DNA of 64,000 nucleotides from UM-FILTER-37-12 sp964344965 (GTDB taxonomy: Bacteria > Patescibacteriota > Patescibacteriia > Magasanikbacterales > UBA922), in contig CAYFPJ010000004.1 in NCBI GenBank assembly GCA_964344965.1, positions 12,170-76,169 of the forward strand, written 5' to 3'. A model generated the notes under the pieces. That model ran no database searches. It saw only the letters and a program-made list of their open reading frames with translations, and was not told the origin of the DNA. Shown here piece by piece: positions 1 to 8,366 of this stretch (its first letter is position 1; the number at the start of each line of letters is the position of its first letter). Made by a program: the position numbers and the translations under genes.

Positions 1-1100
1 CCTTCTAAAGGGGAGGGAATAAAATCTAAGTTAGTTTTCAATTCACTCAAAATCCCTTCCAACTCCTCTATCGACTTCACTCGTACCAAGCGAGCACGAA
101 ATTCTTTGATCCCCGGAATAGGCATCGGCATACGTGAACTTTTGAAATACCAAGAAAGATGTTTCCGGAAGGTGACAATGGTTGTTTTTTCCAAATCTTC
201 TGCAGTGACACCTTCACTCCTATTCCTCGCAGACATGGCCCGCACTTTGGCTTGATTCTTCACATGTAGTTTTGCGTGCTCAAGAATTATAGGGATACGT
301 TCATTAATTGATATAGGCAGTTGATCGGAAAGATCCTTCGCCTGCGGCTCAGGATGCCCCAAGGCGCTCTTGGCTTGTTTGAAGAACCAAGGATTACCAA
401 GAGCACCTCTAGCAATCAAAACTCCATCTGCTCCAGTTTGCTCTAGACATTCCCAGACCTGTGCAGGCTGATGGATGTCTCCATTGGCAAGCAGTGGGAC
501 AGTGGCAATCTCTTTGGCCTGGCGAATCCTCTCCCAATCTGACACACCTGAATAACCCTGGGCTTTGGTCCGGCCGTGGATAGTGATAAGCTCTGCGCCA
601 GCTTCTTCCATCGCTGGGATGAAGGTTTTGAATCTATCTGGATCACTCCAGCCTAGGCGGATCTTCACTGATAATGGTGTCTCCCCTATCTCTTTTTTCA
701 TGGCTTTCACAATACTCGCTGCCAAATCAGGTTCTGTCATCAGAGCACAGCCATTGAAATTTGAAGTAAGCTTGTAGACTGGACAGCCCATATTGATGTC
801 GATTCCTTCTGGATTGGCGTGCTCCATGACTATTGCAGCAGCTCTCGCCATAGTCTCTGGGTCTGCCCCAAAAATCTGCTGGACTATAGGTCTTTCTTCT
901 TCTACAAAGTCTGTCATCCCAAGCGTTTTTTCATTATCACGAACTAGGGCCTCGCTAGAGACCATTTCTCGGAATACAATATCAGCTCCACCGATCTTAC
1001 GGACAATCTGACAAAATGCTGAGTCTGTCATATCTGCCATGGGCGAGAGGGCTAATATTGGTCTATTTTTTGATTGTATATTTTGTATCCAATTGCTCAT
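1..1100 (-). CDS. dus: tRNA-dihydrouridine synthase (DusB-like), 3' end cut by window
   Basis: FMN-dependent enzyme that reduces uridines to dihydrouridine in the tRNA D-loop. Reading from ATG at 1100 the frame stays open to position 1, giving at least 366 residues. The N-terminus carries the family pattern ILALSPMADMTDSAF, the catalytic-cysteine motif NMGCPVYKLTSNFNG and the flavin-phosphate loop region ANGDIHQP and GADGVLIARGALGNPW. The family is usually 320-350 residues, so the gene probably ends just outside; its last visible codons (SPLE) come from a CCCTCCCCTTT palindrome of the kind seen at 31764 and 58170. The recombinase gene ends 2 bases upstream, so the two are probably co-transcribed. 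Confidence 0.93.
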   Translation of the reverse strand, partial: MSNWIQNIQSKNRPILALSPMADMTDSAFCQIVRKIGGADIVFREMVSSEALVRDNEKTLGMTDFVEEERPIVQQIFGADPETMARAAAIVMEHANPEGIDINMGCPVYKLTSNFNGCALMTEPDLAASIVKAMKKEIGETPLSVKIRLGWSDPDRFKTFIPAMEEAGAELITIHGRTKAQGYSGVSDWERIRQAKEIATVPLLANGDIHQPAQVWECLEQTGADGVLIARGALGNPWFFKQAKSALGHPEPQAKDLSDQLPISINERIPIILEHAKLHVKNQAKVRAMSARNRSEGVTAEDLEKTTIVTFRKHLSWYFKSSRMPMPIPGIKEFRARLVRVKSIEELEGILSELKTNLDFIPSPLE

Positions 1101-1102
1101 AA

Positions 1103-1915
1103 TCAAAAAGGGCTCTTTATATTTTTCAAGGCGGGATTTGTTACTTTTGTATAAATTTGAGTTGTCCGGATGTTTGTATGTCCAAGTAATTCCTGTACAT
1201 ATCTAATGTCTACTCCATTTTCAAGCAGATGCGTGGCAAAACTGTGGCGCAGTGAATGAAATGTGGCCTTTTTTGAAATACCAGACATTCGGAGAGCGTT
1301 TTCAAATATTTTTTGAACACTTCGCACTGCCATATTTCCTCCCCTATTGCTGACAAAAAGATACTCATCAGCAGTTCTTCCGGCTATCATAGAACGTAAT
1401 TCAGAGACCAACTTGTCAGGAAGAACAGTGATACGATCTTTTTTGCCTTTTGCCTGTTTAATATGAATGGATAATTGTTCTGGATCTATATCTCCTACTT
1501 TTAAATTAACCAATTCGCTGATCCGTAGTCCAGCGGCATAAGATAGTGAGATAATCAATTTATGTTTGGTATTGTTTATTTGCTCAATTATCTGCTGTAT
1601 TTGATTTCTAGATAAAATGATTGGGATTTTTTTGCTCTTTTTTGGGTGTCGCAATGGTATGTAATCATTTCTTTGATATATTTCTCTGAATAAATAATTT
1701 ATGGCATTGGCAATCAGGGAGAGTGTCTGTGGAGCATACCCTTTTTGTTGGGAGTAAACAAAAAACTGTTTAATTTCTTCTTCTGATAGTTCTTTTGGTA
1801 TTTTTTTGGTGTGAGAACACAAGTCTTGAATTATGCGGACATAAGATGATATTGTTTTCTTGCTGTAATTGCGGAGTTTCATCTCCTGTGTTACTATATC
1901 AATAAGTTTTGGCAT
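1103..1915 (-). CDS. Tyrosine recombinase (XerC/D-like phage integrase family)
   Basis: Site-specific DNA recombinase of 270 residues. An N-terminal SAM-like DNA-binding domain (about 1-85) is followed by the catalytic domain with the full set of residues: R131 in AAGLRISEL, K158/K159 in KGKKDR, H220 and R223 in HSLRHSFATHL, H246 in LLGHTNIR and nucleophile Y255 in QIYTKV. It resembles short integrases and XerA/XerC proteins; it does not contain the extra segment between patches II and III that marks integron integrases. It is transcribed away from the plus-strand accessory block at 2236-11781, an arrangement like that of an integron, but the protein itself is more Xer-like. It could also be the host chromosome-dimer resolvase. 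Confidence 0.9.
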   Translation of the reverse strand: MPKLIDIVTQEMKLRNYSKKTISSYVRIIQDLCSHTKKIPKELSEEEIKQFFVYSQQKGYAPQTLSLIANAINYLFREIYQRNDYIPLRHPKKSKKIPIILSRNQIQQIIEQINNTKHKLIISLSYAAGLRISELVNLKVGDIDPEQLSIHIKQAKGKKDRITVLPDKLVSELRSMIAGRTADEYLFVSNRGGNMAVRSVQKIFENALRMSGISKKATFHSLRHSFATHLLENGVDIRYVQELLGHTNIRTTQIYTKVTNPALKNIKSPF

Positions 1916-2235
1916 ATTTTTTTGTCAAAAAGTACAGATATACTACATTATTTGTATATATTACGCAAGAAGTTCGTATATACACTAGTTAGCTGAAATA
2001 TCCCTTTTCTTTTTATTCCGCCTACGGCGGGATTTGTTCCAAAAATTTTCAAATTTCTTTTTCCAATTAGGAGTCCTTCGGACAATTATTTTATAGGGGA
2101 ATAATTTGGAGTCTCGCTGTATGCTCAGCTCGACACTTTATTTATCTAAAATACGCCCTGGTCTGAACTTTTAATACGATTTGACATATTTAAGATTTAG
2201 TGCTATAGTTTGAATACAATATTCTATATTAAACT
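1916..2235. other. Intergenic region between divergent recombinase and fic genes
   Basis: This 320-base spacer holds two small hairpins, CCGCCTACGGCGG at 2018-2030 and GTCCTTCGGAC at 2073-2083, a GTTAGCT heptamer at 1988-1994 that equals the right end of the attC-like site at 10042, and a strong promoter for the Fic gene (listed separately). No ORF is supported. Confidence 0.6.
2181..2209 (+). promoter_or_regulatory. Sigma70-type promoter for fic
   Basis: TTGACA at 2181-2186 and TATAGT at 2204-2209 are separated by 17 bases, with TG one base before the -10 (extended -10). The predicted start near 2215 leaves a leader of about 20 bases before the ATG at 2236. No clear Shine-Dalgarno is present. 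Confidence 0.75.
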
Positions 2236-3372
2236 ATGTCCAACCCATCTTTTAAGGCTGGCAGCTTCTCCAAGCAATATGAATACAAAAGCTTCTCTCC
2301 CAGTCCAATAAACCAACCTTTCCACTGGTCTGACGAGCGTATTGATGTACTACTCGCAGATGCTATGCGCTATCTTGGCGAACTCAATGCCTATTCTTTG
2401 CTTGTACCTGACGTAGATTTTTTTATCAAAATGCACGTTATCAAAGAAGCGAACGTTTCGAGCAAAATCGAAGGAACAAAAACGGAATTGGATGAAGCTC
2501 TGATGACAGAAGAAGAAATTGACCCAGAAAAACGAGATGATTGGGAAGAAGTACAAAACTACATCAAAGCAATCAACCATTCTATCAAGAAACTCGACAA
2601 GCTCCCACTTTCGATGCGTCTCATAAAAGAATCACACAAGATATTACTCTCTGGTGTGCGCGGATCTGGTAAGCAACCGGGCAAAGTACGCACCAGTCAA
2701 AACTGGATTGGTGGATCATCACTGACAGATGCCTACTTCATTCCACCACATCACAGTGAACTTTCTGATCTGCTGAGTGACCTTGAAAAGTTTTGGCACA
2801 ACAAAAAATTGCATGTTCCAGATCTCATCCGTATTGCACTCTCGCACTATCAATTCGAGACTATTCACCCATTCCTCGATGGAAACGGACGTATTGGTCG
2901 CCTTCTCATTACACTCCACCTTGTGTCTCTCGGATATCTCAGAAAGCCATGCTTGTATTTGTCCGATTACTTCGAAAAACATCGTCGACAGTATTATGAT
3001 GCGCTCGACAGACCTAGACAAAGTGATGATATCGAGCACTGGATCCGTTTCTTTCTAAACGGTGTGCTTGAGACTGCAAGAAAAGGAACTGAAACATTTG
3101 AGCAGATTGTTGCGCTCAGAAAAAAATACGAGGATATTATTGAAGCAAAAGTAGGGCTCCGTAGACAGAAAACTGCAAAGCAGCTCCTGCTTCATTTTTT
3201 CTCTGACCCTATTATGTCTGTAAAGCAGATGCAAGAAGTGCTTGACTGTAGCTTCCCTACCGCCAGTGCATTGGCAGCTGATTTTGAAAAGATTGGACTT
3301 TTGAAAGAAAAAACCGGCTATTCGAGAAACCGTATTTTTGTGTTGGAGGAGTATTTGAATTTGTTTAGGTAG
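2236..3372 (+). CDS. Fic family protein (Fic_N + Fic + winged helix)
   Basis: Fic enzymes transfer AMP or related groups from nucleotides to protein hydroxyls. The 378-residue product has a Fic_N-like N-terminus, an inhibitory-helix motif SSKIEG with the regulatory glutamate at residue 79, and the complete catalytic motif HPFLDGNGRIGR with H211. The C-terminal 80 residues look like a winged-helix DNA-binding domain. The N-terminal inhibitory glutamate places it with class II, autoinhibited Fic proteins. It has its own promoter and precedes a restriction-modification gene by 56 bases; such genes are often neighbours in defence or mobile islands. The substrate cannot be told from sequence. Confidence 0.92.
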   Translation: MSNPSFKAGSFSKQYEYKSFSPSPINQPFHWSDERIDVLLADAMRYLGELNAYSLLVPDVDFFIKMHVIKEANVSSKIEGTKTELDEALMTEEEIDPEKRDDWEEVQNYIKAINHSIKKLDKLPLSMRLIKESHKILLSGVRGSGKQPGKVRTSQNWIGGSSLTDAYFIPPHHSELSDLLSDLEKFWHNKKLHVPDLIRIALSHYQFETIHPFLDGNGRIGRLLITLHLVSLGYLRKPCLYLSDYFEKHRRQYYDALDRPRQSDDIEHWIRFFLNGVLETARKGTETFEQIVALRKKYEDIIEAKVGLRRQKTAKQLLLHFFSDPIMSVKQMQEVLDCSFPTASALAADFEKIGLLKEKTGYSRNRIFVLEEYLNLFR

Positions 3373-3428
3373 GGTAAAATACAATCACAAAGAAAAAAAC
3401 ATACTCTTAAAACTCAACACTACATACT

Positions 3429-5465
3429 ATGCCAAAATCAATCGAACCAAATATAGCAGACCTCGTAAACGGCTGGCTAAAGACCTACAAGCTCGACTAC
3501 AAGTTAGGGCAGGAATCTTTGAATACGGAAATCGACAAAGCGCTGACTGACTACTTCACAAAGAATGGCGGTTCGGGCGCCAATCGACCCGATGCAAAGC
3601 TCCTTCTGCAGGATAAAAACCTCGATTTTTTTCCGGTTCTGATCGAATACAAAGGCTACAAAGACAAGCTCGTTAAACAGGGCAGTGATGGGCAGGTAGA
3701 AAATAAAACTACCAAGAACGAGCCGAATTTCAAAAATATGAATTCCTACGCTGTGAACGGAGCGGTGCACTATGCCAACGCCCTTTTGCACCACACCAGC
3801 TACACCGATGTTATCGCTATTGGTGTCACTGGACACAAAGACGAGACAGAAAAAATCCATCACGAAATTGGCGTGTATTTTGTATCAAAAAGCAATCTTG
3901 GAGCCGGTCAGAAAGTTGGTGAATACACCGATTTGTCATTTTTGAAGGCAGAAAATTTTGATGAGTTTATCGAAAAGGTAAAGAGTTTAAGTCTCACTCA
4001 AGAAGAAATCGACAAGCTCAAAGAACAGCGAGAAAAAGAAATAAATGCTAGCCTTGTAAAGCTCAATAACGATATTTATCAAAACGAAAAAGGCTTGGGA
4101 GAAAATGACCGCGTCTATCTTGTAGCCGCCTCCATCATTGCCACCATTGGTATCCCGGGCAAAGTGTCACCTCTTGAAAAATCAGACCTCAAGTCCTCTA
4201 GCGAAAAAGGAAATACCGATGGCGACATCATGGTCAGAAAGATTAAAGCCTTTTTGAGTGAAAAAGCGCTACCAGAAGAGAAAAAGGATCTCATTTTGCG
4301 CACACTCCAAAACACCCTCACAACCAACAACATAAACAAAGTAGAAAATGGTGAAAGTCAACTCAAACGAGTGTTCTCTAAAATCGTAGACGACCTCGGC
4401 ATTTATTACAAAATTGGTCTCACAACAGACTTTACCGGCAAACTCTTTAACGAAATGTACGGCTGGCTTGGCTTCTCTCAAGACAAGCTCAATGATGTGG
4501 TTCTTACCCCCTCATACGTAGGAACACTTCTCGTAAAATTAGCACGTGTCAACAAAGATTCCTATGTGTGGGACTTCGCGACTGGTTCGGCAGGGCTTTT
4601 GGTCGCGGCAATGAATGAGATGCTCAACGATGCCAAACAATCTATCAAATCTCCCGATAAACTTACGCAAAAAGAAATCAAAATCAAGACCGAGCAGCTT
4701 CTCGGACTTGAGCTCCTCTCCAGTGTGTACATGTTGGCGATTCTCAACATGATCCTCATGGGCGACGGTAGTTCAAACATTTTGAATCAAGATTCCTTGA
4801 AAGACTTTGACGGAAAATACGGCTTTGGCAAAACCGATAGTGATTTCCCAGCCGATGCCTTCATCCTTAATCCACCATATTCTGCCCCAGGGAACGGTAT
4901 GAATTTTGTCGAAAAAGCCCTTGGTATGATGGGCAGAGGCTACGCGGCTATCATCATCCAAAGCTCAGCCGGCAGTGGGAAGGCAATAGAATACAACAAA
5001 CGCATACTCCAAAAACACACGCTCATTGCGAGCATTAAAATGCCAGATGATTTGTTCATCGGCAAGTCAAGCGTGCAGACACGTGTGTATGTGTTCAAGG
5101 TAAATGAAAAGCACCAACTAGACGAGATGGTGAAGTTTATTGATTTTACAAACGACGGCTACACCAGAACCAACCGCAAAAAAGCCAGCAATAACCTACG
5201 CGACACCGATAACGCCAAAGAGCGCTATGAGGAACTCGTAAACCTCGTACGCTTTGGCAAGAGCAAGCTTAATATTTTTACTGAAGCCGAATACTACGAA
5301 AACACCATCGATCCAGACAATGGCGCCGACTGGAACCAATCCGCGCCAATAGATACCACACCAACCATCGCCGATTTTAAAAAGACCGTTGGTGATTATC
5401 TCGCGTGGGAAGTTGGCAATATCTTAAAACAGCAAACCAAAGACGAGCCGTCGGGAAAAGCCTAG
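3429..5465 (+). CDS. Fused restriction endonuclease-N6-adenine methyltransferase (BcgI/type IIG-like RM subunit)
   Basis: 678-residue protein combining cleavage and methylation. The first 150 residues carry a PD-(D/E)XK-like nuclease pattern: E34, D55 in RPDAKLLL, and E73-Y-K75 in PVLIEYKG. A helical N-terminal methylase region follows, then the HsdM-type SAM domain with motif I VWDFATGSAG near residue 380 and catalytic NPPYS at 481. In BcgI-type (IIB) systems one RM subunit pairs with a separate S subunit, which fits the absence of an hsdR here and the specificity gene immediately downstream. Annotation as plain type I HsdM would miss the nuclease. The stop overlaps the possible GTG start of the S gene. 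Confidence 0.85.
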   Translation: MPKSIEPNIADLVNGWLKTYKLDYKLGQESLNTEIDKALTDYFTKNGGSGANRPDAKLLLQDKNLDFFPVLIEYKGYKDKLVKQGSDGQVENKTTKNEPNFKNMNSYAVNGAVHYANALLHHTSYTDVIAIGVTGHKDETEKIHHEIGVYFVSKSNLGAGQKVGEYTDLSFLKAENFDEFIEKVKSLSLTQEEIDKLKEQREKEINASLVKLNNDIYQNEKGLGENDRVYLVAASIIATIGIPGKVSPLEKSDLKSSSEKGNTDGDIMVRKIKAFLSEKALPEEKKDLILRTLQNTLTTNNINKVENGESQLKRVFSKIVDDLGIYYKIGLTTDFTGKLFNEMYGWLGFSQDKLNDVVLTPSYVGTLLVKLARVNKDSYVWDFATGSAGLLVAAMNEMLNDAKQSIKSPDKLTQKEIKIKTEQLLGLELLSSVYMLAILNMILMGDGSSNILNQDSLKDFDGKYGFGKTDSDFPADAFILNPPYSAPGNGMNFVEKALGMMGRGYAAIIIQSSAGSGKAIEYNKRILQKHTLIASIKMPDDLFIGKSSVQTRVYVFKVNEKHQLDEMVKFIDFTNDGYTRTNRKKASNNLRDTDNAKERYEELVNLVRFGKSKLNIFTEAEYYENTIDPDNGADWNQSAPIDTTPTIADFKKTVGDYLAWEVGNILKQQTKDEPSGKA

Positions 5466-6608
5466 CCCCACTCGACAAGAAGCTACAAAAAGTTGAGTGG
5501 GGCGAATACAAGCTTGAGGACTTGTTTGTTGTTCAAACCGTCAAAAGTATCGACGAAGGAAAATTAACCCTAGTCGATCACAAACAAGATGGATTATTTG
5601 AATTTGTAGGCAGGACGAGAGTTGGAAACGGAATAAAGGGCTATACAAAGAAATTAGATCTTGAGCCCAACCCTGAAGAGACAATTTCAATTACTCAAAT
5701 TGGAACTATTGTTGCGCAACTGAGAAAAGAAAAATGGTATGCGAGCCAAAACATATTTTCTCTTACTCCAAAAGCAGAATATAAGAAGCTATTTTTCCTA
5801 TACGGTGTTGCGGCAGTAGATAAGGCGCTGGTGAGTACATTTTCTGATGGTTATTCAAACTTATCCGACGTTGAAAAAATTAAAGAAATTGAGAATCAAA
5901 CTCCCCATCAAAAACGGTAAAATAGATTTTGCGTTTATGGAGAACTTCATAGCGGAGCTGGAGGCGGAGCGGATAGCGGAGCTGGAGGCGTATTTGGTAG
6001 CAAGCGGACTTAAAGACTATACGTTGACCAAGGAAGAAAAGAAAGTGTTGGCGGAGTTTGAAAGTGAAAACGTCACGTGGGGAGAATTCAAAATTGGTGA
6101 TCTGTTTGCAATCAATCCTACGAAGTACTACAGGTTATCTAATGAGGAAATACTCTCAGGAAATGGCAAAGTGCCTTTAGTCTCAAACTCCTCAACTAAT
6201 AATGGAGTAATGGGATTTTCCGAATTGAAAGCAAACAACAGTGGAAATACCATAACTTGTTCTGACACAACTCTTGGCGCAGAAACCATGTACTACCAAA
6301 AGAATGACTTTATTGGTTATTCTCATATTCAACATTTTGTCCCAAAATTTGAGAGGTTTAACAGACATATTGCAAGTTTCATTGTTTCTGCATCCAGAGT
6401 ATCAACTTCAAAAAAGTATAATTATGGTCAAAAATTTAATCGAGAAGCAATGAATGGGACTGAAATTCAACTTTTGTCCAAAAACAACCAACCAGACTAC
6501 AAAAAAATGGAGGCGTTTATTTCTGCTATCCAAAAACTGGTGATTAAAGATGTTGTGGAGTACGCAGACAAAAAAATTGCTGCAACCAAAAAAGTGGTAA
6601 AGAAGTAA
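5405..6608 (+). pseudogene. hsdS: Frameshifted specificity subunit (HsdS-like), two target-recognition domains
   Basis: DNA-specificity subunit for the upstream RM protein. Two target-recognition domains are visible, each opening with the same pattern: VEWGEYKLEDLF near 5495 and VTWGEFKIGDLF near 6076. The first frame runs from GTG 5405 to a stop at 5918-5920; the coding sense continues in the next frame from about 5886 (IKLPIKNGKIDFAFMENF) to 6608. Removing one A after GAG at about 5891 would join KEIE to IKLPIKNG and give roughly 400 residues, the usual S length. There is no ATG at the front: either GTG 5405 is used, or a lost A in GGAAAAGCC near 5456 once fused it to the RM gene. The frameshift may be real inactivation or a sequence error. 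Confidence 0.8.
5949..5990 (+). repeat. 24-bp-period repeat in the central helix of hsdS
   Basis: The 18-mer ATAGCGGAGCTGGAGGCG occurs at 5949-5966 and again at 5973-5990, a period of 24 bases or 8 residues (IAELEAER then IAELEAYL). It encodes the coiled spacer between the two recognition domains. In EcoR124-type enzymes copy number of such a spacer repeat changes the length of the recognised sequence. Confidence 0.85.
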
Positions 6609-6630
6609 TTACATCTAAATTAAACTAAAT

Positions 6631-7041
6631 ATGAACAACACAATCACAATTCAAACAATCGTAAAAACTCCGATTGAAAAAGTCTGGGAGTATTGGACAG
6701 AAACAAAACACATTTCCAACTGGGCTGCTAGTGGCGAATGGGAAGCAAGCGCGAAAAGTAATGATCTGCGTGTTGGCGGTACGTTTAACACGCGTATGCA
6801 GGCAAAAGACGGTAGTGCTGGATTTGATTTTGTTGGTGAGTACACAACTGTCGTCCCTCATGAGCGTATCGAATACACCATGGATGATGACCGCAAAGTC
6901 AAAGTAGTTTTTGAGAAGGTTTCAGAAGGAGTAAAAATTGTTGAGAGTTTTGAGGCCGAGAAAGAGAATTCAGAAGAGGTACAAAAAGAGGGATGGCAAG
7001 GAATACTTGATAATTTTAAAAAGTATGCCGAGAAGCAGTAA
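6631..7041 (+). CDS. SRPBCC/AHSA1-like (START superfamily) domain protein
   Basis: 136-residue single-domain protein with the AHSA1-like pattern: KTPIEKVWEYWTETKHISNW at the start, RVGGTFNTRM in the middle strand region, and a C-terminal helix ending GWQGILDNFKKYAEKQ. The helix-grip fold binds hydrophobic ligands; no ligand or reaction can be assigned. First gene of a run of small soluble proteins (6631-9799), 22 bases after the hsdS frame, and overlapping the next gene by 17 bases, which suggests translational coupling. Confidence 0.88.
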   Translation: MNNTITIQTIVKTPIEKVWEYWTETKHISNWAASGEWEASAKSNDLRVGGTFNTRMQAKDGSAGFDFVGEYTTVVPHERIEYTMDDDRKVKVVFEKVSEGVKIVESFEAEKENSEEVQKEGWQGILDNFKKYAEKQ

Positions 7042-7312
7042 AACCCATACGACACTGTCAAACGGGGCGCTCCATAGAGTACCGAAGGACTTACGCGCGG
7101 CACTTGAGGCTTCCTCAAAAGCGCACAGCACATGGGAAGACACTACTCCGCTTGCACGTAATGAGTGGATTTGTTGGGTTGAAAATGCAAAAAAAGAAGA
7201 AACACGAATGAAGCGAATTCGCATTGCCAAAGAAAATCTTGCAGCAGGAAAACGCCGACCATGCTGCTGGCCAGGTTGTCCACATCGAAAGAAGAGAGTT
7301 TTAAAAAAGTAA
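7025..7312 (+). CDS. YdeI/OmpD-associated (OmdA) family protein
   Basis: 95 residues from ATG 7025, which lies inside the end of the SRPBCC gene. The core VPKDLRAALEASSKAHSTWE, LARNEWICWVENAKKEETR and the arginine/lysine-rich helix RMKRIRIAKENLAAGKRRP match the OmdA C-terminal domain of YdeI-like proteins. The Cys-rich end CCWPGCPH is typical for some members and could bind metal. A longer frame opens at 6938 but its first 29 residues only mirror the upstream gene, so 7025 is preferred. Molecular function unknown; the family is linked by annotation to bacteriocin or peptide tolerance. Confidence 0.8.
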   Translation: MPRSSKTHTTLSNGALHRVPKDLRAALEASSKAHSTWEDTTPLARNEWICWVENAKKEETRMKRIRIAKENLAAGKRRPCCWPGCPHRKKRVLKK

Positions 7313-7339
7313 CGTGTTATTTTAACTAACATTTGGCAT

Positions 7340-7735
7340 ATGAAAAAACAAAAAGTGGGATATGTAGACGGCTATGTCCTCGTTGTCCCAAAAAAGAAGG
7401 TGACCGCGTACAAAAAAATGGCGCGGGAGGCTGGAAAACTTTGGATAGAGCATGGTGCGCTTGGCTTAAAAGAATGTATGGGTGACGACTTGCGTCCTGA
7501 TATGGATGGATATCCGGTACTCCAGTTTCCAACAATGGTCAAGCCAAAACCGAGCGAGACAATTTGGTTCTCATATATTGAATACAGATCAAAGAAACAT
7601 CGTGACCAAGTAAATAAAAAGGTGGCAAAAGACATGGAAGAATATCAGAAAAAACATCCGGATCATATGAAAGACATGCCGTTTGATCCAAAACGCATGG
7701 CCTTTGGAGGATTTAGCGTGGAGGTGGGATACTAA
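7340..7735 (+). CDS. DUF1428 (YbaA-like) family protein
   Basis: 131-residue protein of the dimeric alpha/beta-barrel type. Recognised by VGYVDGYVLVVPKKKVTAY, the central GALGLKECMGDDL, and the end PFDPKRMAFGGFSVEV, all characteristic of DUF1428. The biochemical role is unknown; genes of this family repeatedly occur with SRPBCC, VOC and YdeI genes, as here, which hints at a shared stress or detoxification role. The stop at 7735 is followed after 18 bases by copy 1 of the 145-bp element. Confidence 0.88.
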   Translation: MKKQKVGYVDGYVLVVPKKKVTAYKKMAREAGKLWIEHGALGLKECMGDDLRPDMDGYPVLQFPTMVKPKPSETIWFSYIEYRSKKHRDQVNKKVAKDMEEYQKKHPDHMKDMPFDPKRMAFGGFSVEVGY

Positions 7736-7753
7736 GATTACTTATAAATTTTC

Positions 7754-7898
7754 AATAAAAGTAAATTTGGTTTAAGTAAGACTTCATCGGGCCATCCCCG
7801 CAGCAAGCTGCGGGGTATTGGCAGAAAATCTTATTTCAACCAATGTTAGTTTTCACTTTTTCGATGCAAGCATCGAGGAATAAAACCGCTTAAAGATT
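7754..7898 (+). repeat. 145-bp dispersed element, copy 1
   Basis: Begins AATAAAAGTAAATTTGG and ends CTTAAAGATT. It contains a perfect 8-bp hairpin CCCCGCAG-CAAG-CTGCGGGG flanked by GCCA/TGGC, and a 7-bp hairpin TCGATGC-AA-GCATCGA near the right end. It appears identical to copies 3, 4 and 5. Located between the DUF1428 and VOC genes. Confidence 0.95.
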
Positions 7899-7918
7899 CA
7901 ATCATAACGCATAACTAT

Positions 7919-8362
7919 ATGAACACAAAACACCCAATCGTACACTTCGAAATTCCAGCTGACGATGTTGAGCGCGCGCAAGCGTTTTATCAGGAAACCT
8001 TTGGTTGGGGATTCCACAAATTTGATATGCCTAGCGACGGATCAACCGGTGGTGATCCATACTATGGCGTCAGCACCACCGAAGTTGACGAAAACCACAT
8101 GCCAACAAAACCAGGAACCATTAACGGTGGACTCATGAAACGCAAAGCACCTGGGCAACCGTTTATGAACTACATTCAGGCAGAGAGTATCGACGACGTG
8201 CTGCCAAAAATCAAAGAGCATGGTGGAGAGATAACCTTGCCAAAAACAGAAATCGCGCCTGGCATGGGCTGGATTGCTGCATTCAAAGATACCGAAGGCA
8301 ACATGATGGGACTGCACGAACTCTCCGCCGAGCACAAAAAGAAAATGAAGGGAGAAAAGTAA
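7919..8362 (+). CDS. VOC family protein (glyoxalase/dioxygenase fold)
   Basis: 147 residues. Opening HPIVHFEIPADDVERAQAFY and FGWGFHKF, with a closing strand GMGWIAAFKDTEGNMMGLHE, define a single vicinal-oxygen-chelate domain. The first-strand His and the final Glu are the usual metal ligands and both are present. VOC members include glyoxalases, dioxygenases and antibiotic-binding proteins; this one cannot be assigned a substrate. Stop is 4 bases from the start of the second VOC gene, so they form an operon. Confidence 0.9.
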   Translation: MNTKHPIVHFEIPADDVERAQAFYQETFGWGFHKFDMPSDGSTGGDPYYGVSTTEVDENHMPTKPGTINGGLMKRKAPGQPFMNYIQAESIDDVLPKIKEHGGEITLPKTEIAPGMGWIAAFKDTEGNMMGLHELSAEHKKKMKGEK

Positions 8363-8366
8363 ACAT

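Noticed and set aside
1103..1915. Calling the recombinase an integron integrase (IntI)
   Set aside because: The segment between patches II and III lacks the extra domain found in IntI proteins; kept as a Xer-like tyrosine recombinase.
2350..3384. Several ORFs opposite or out of frame with the Fic gene
   Set aside because: The Fic frame has complete motifs; the others are shadows without recognisable content.
3429..5465. Plain type I HsdM with a missing hsdR
   Set aside because: The N-terminal nuclease pattern explains the lack of hsdR better.
6938..7024. Upstream extension of the YdeI/OmdA gene
   Set aside because: These codons lie wholly in another frame of the SRPBCC gene and give a basic, non-conserved lead; ATG 7025 fits the family.
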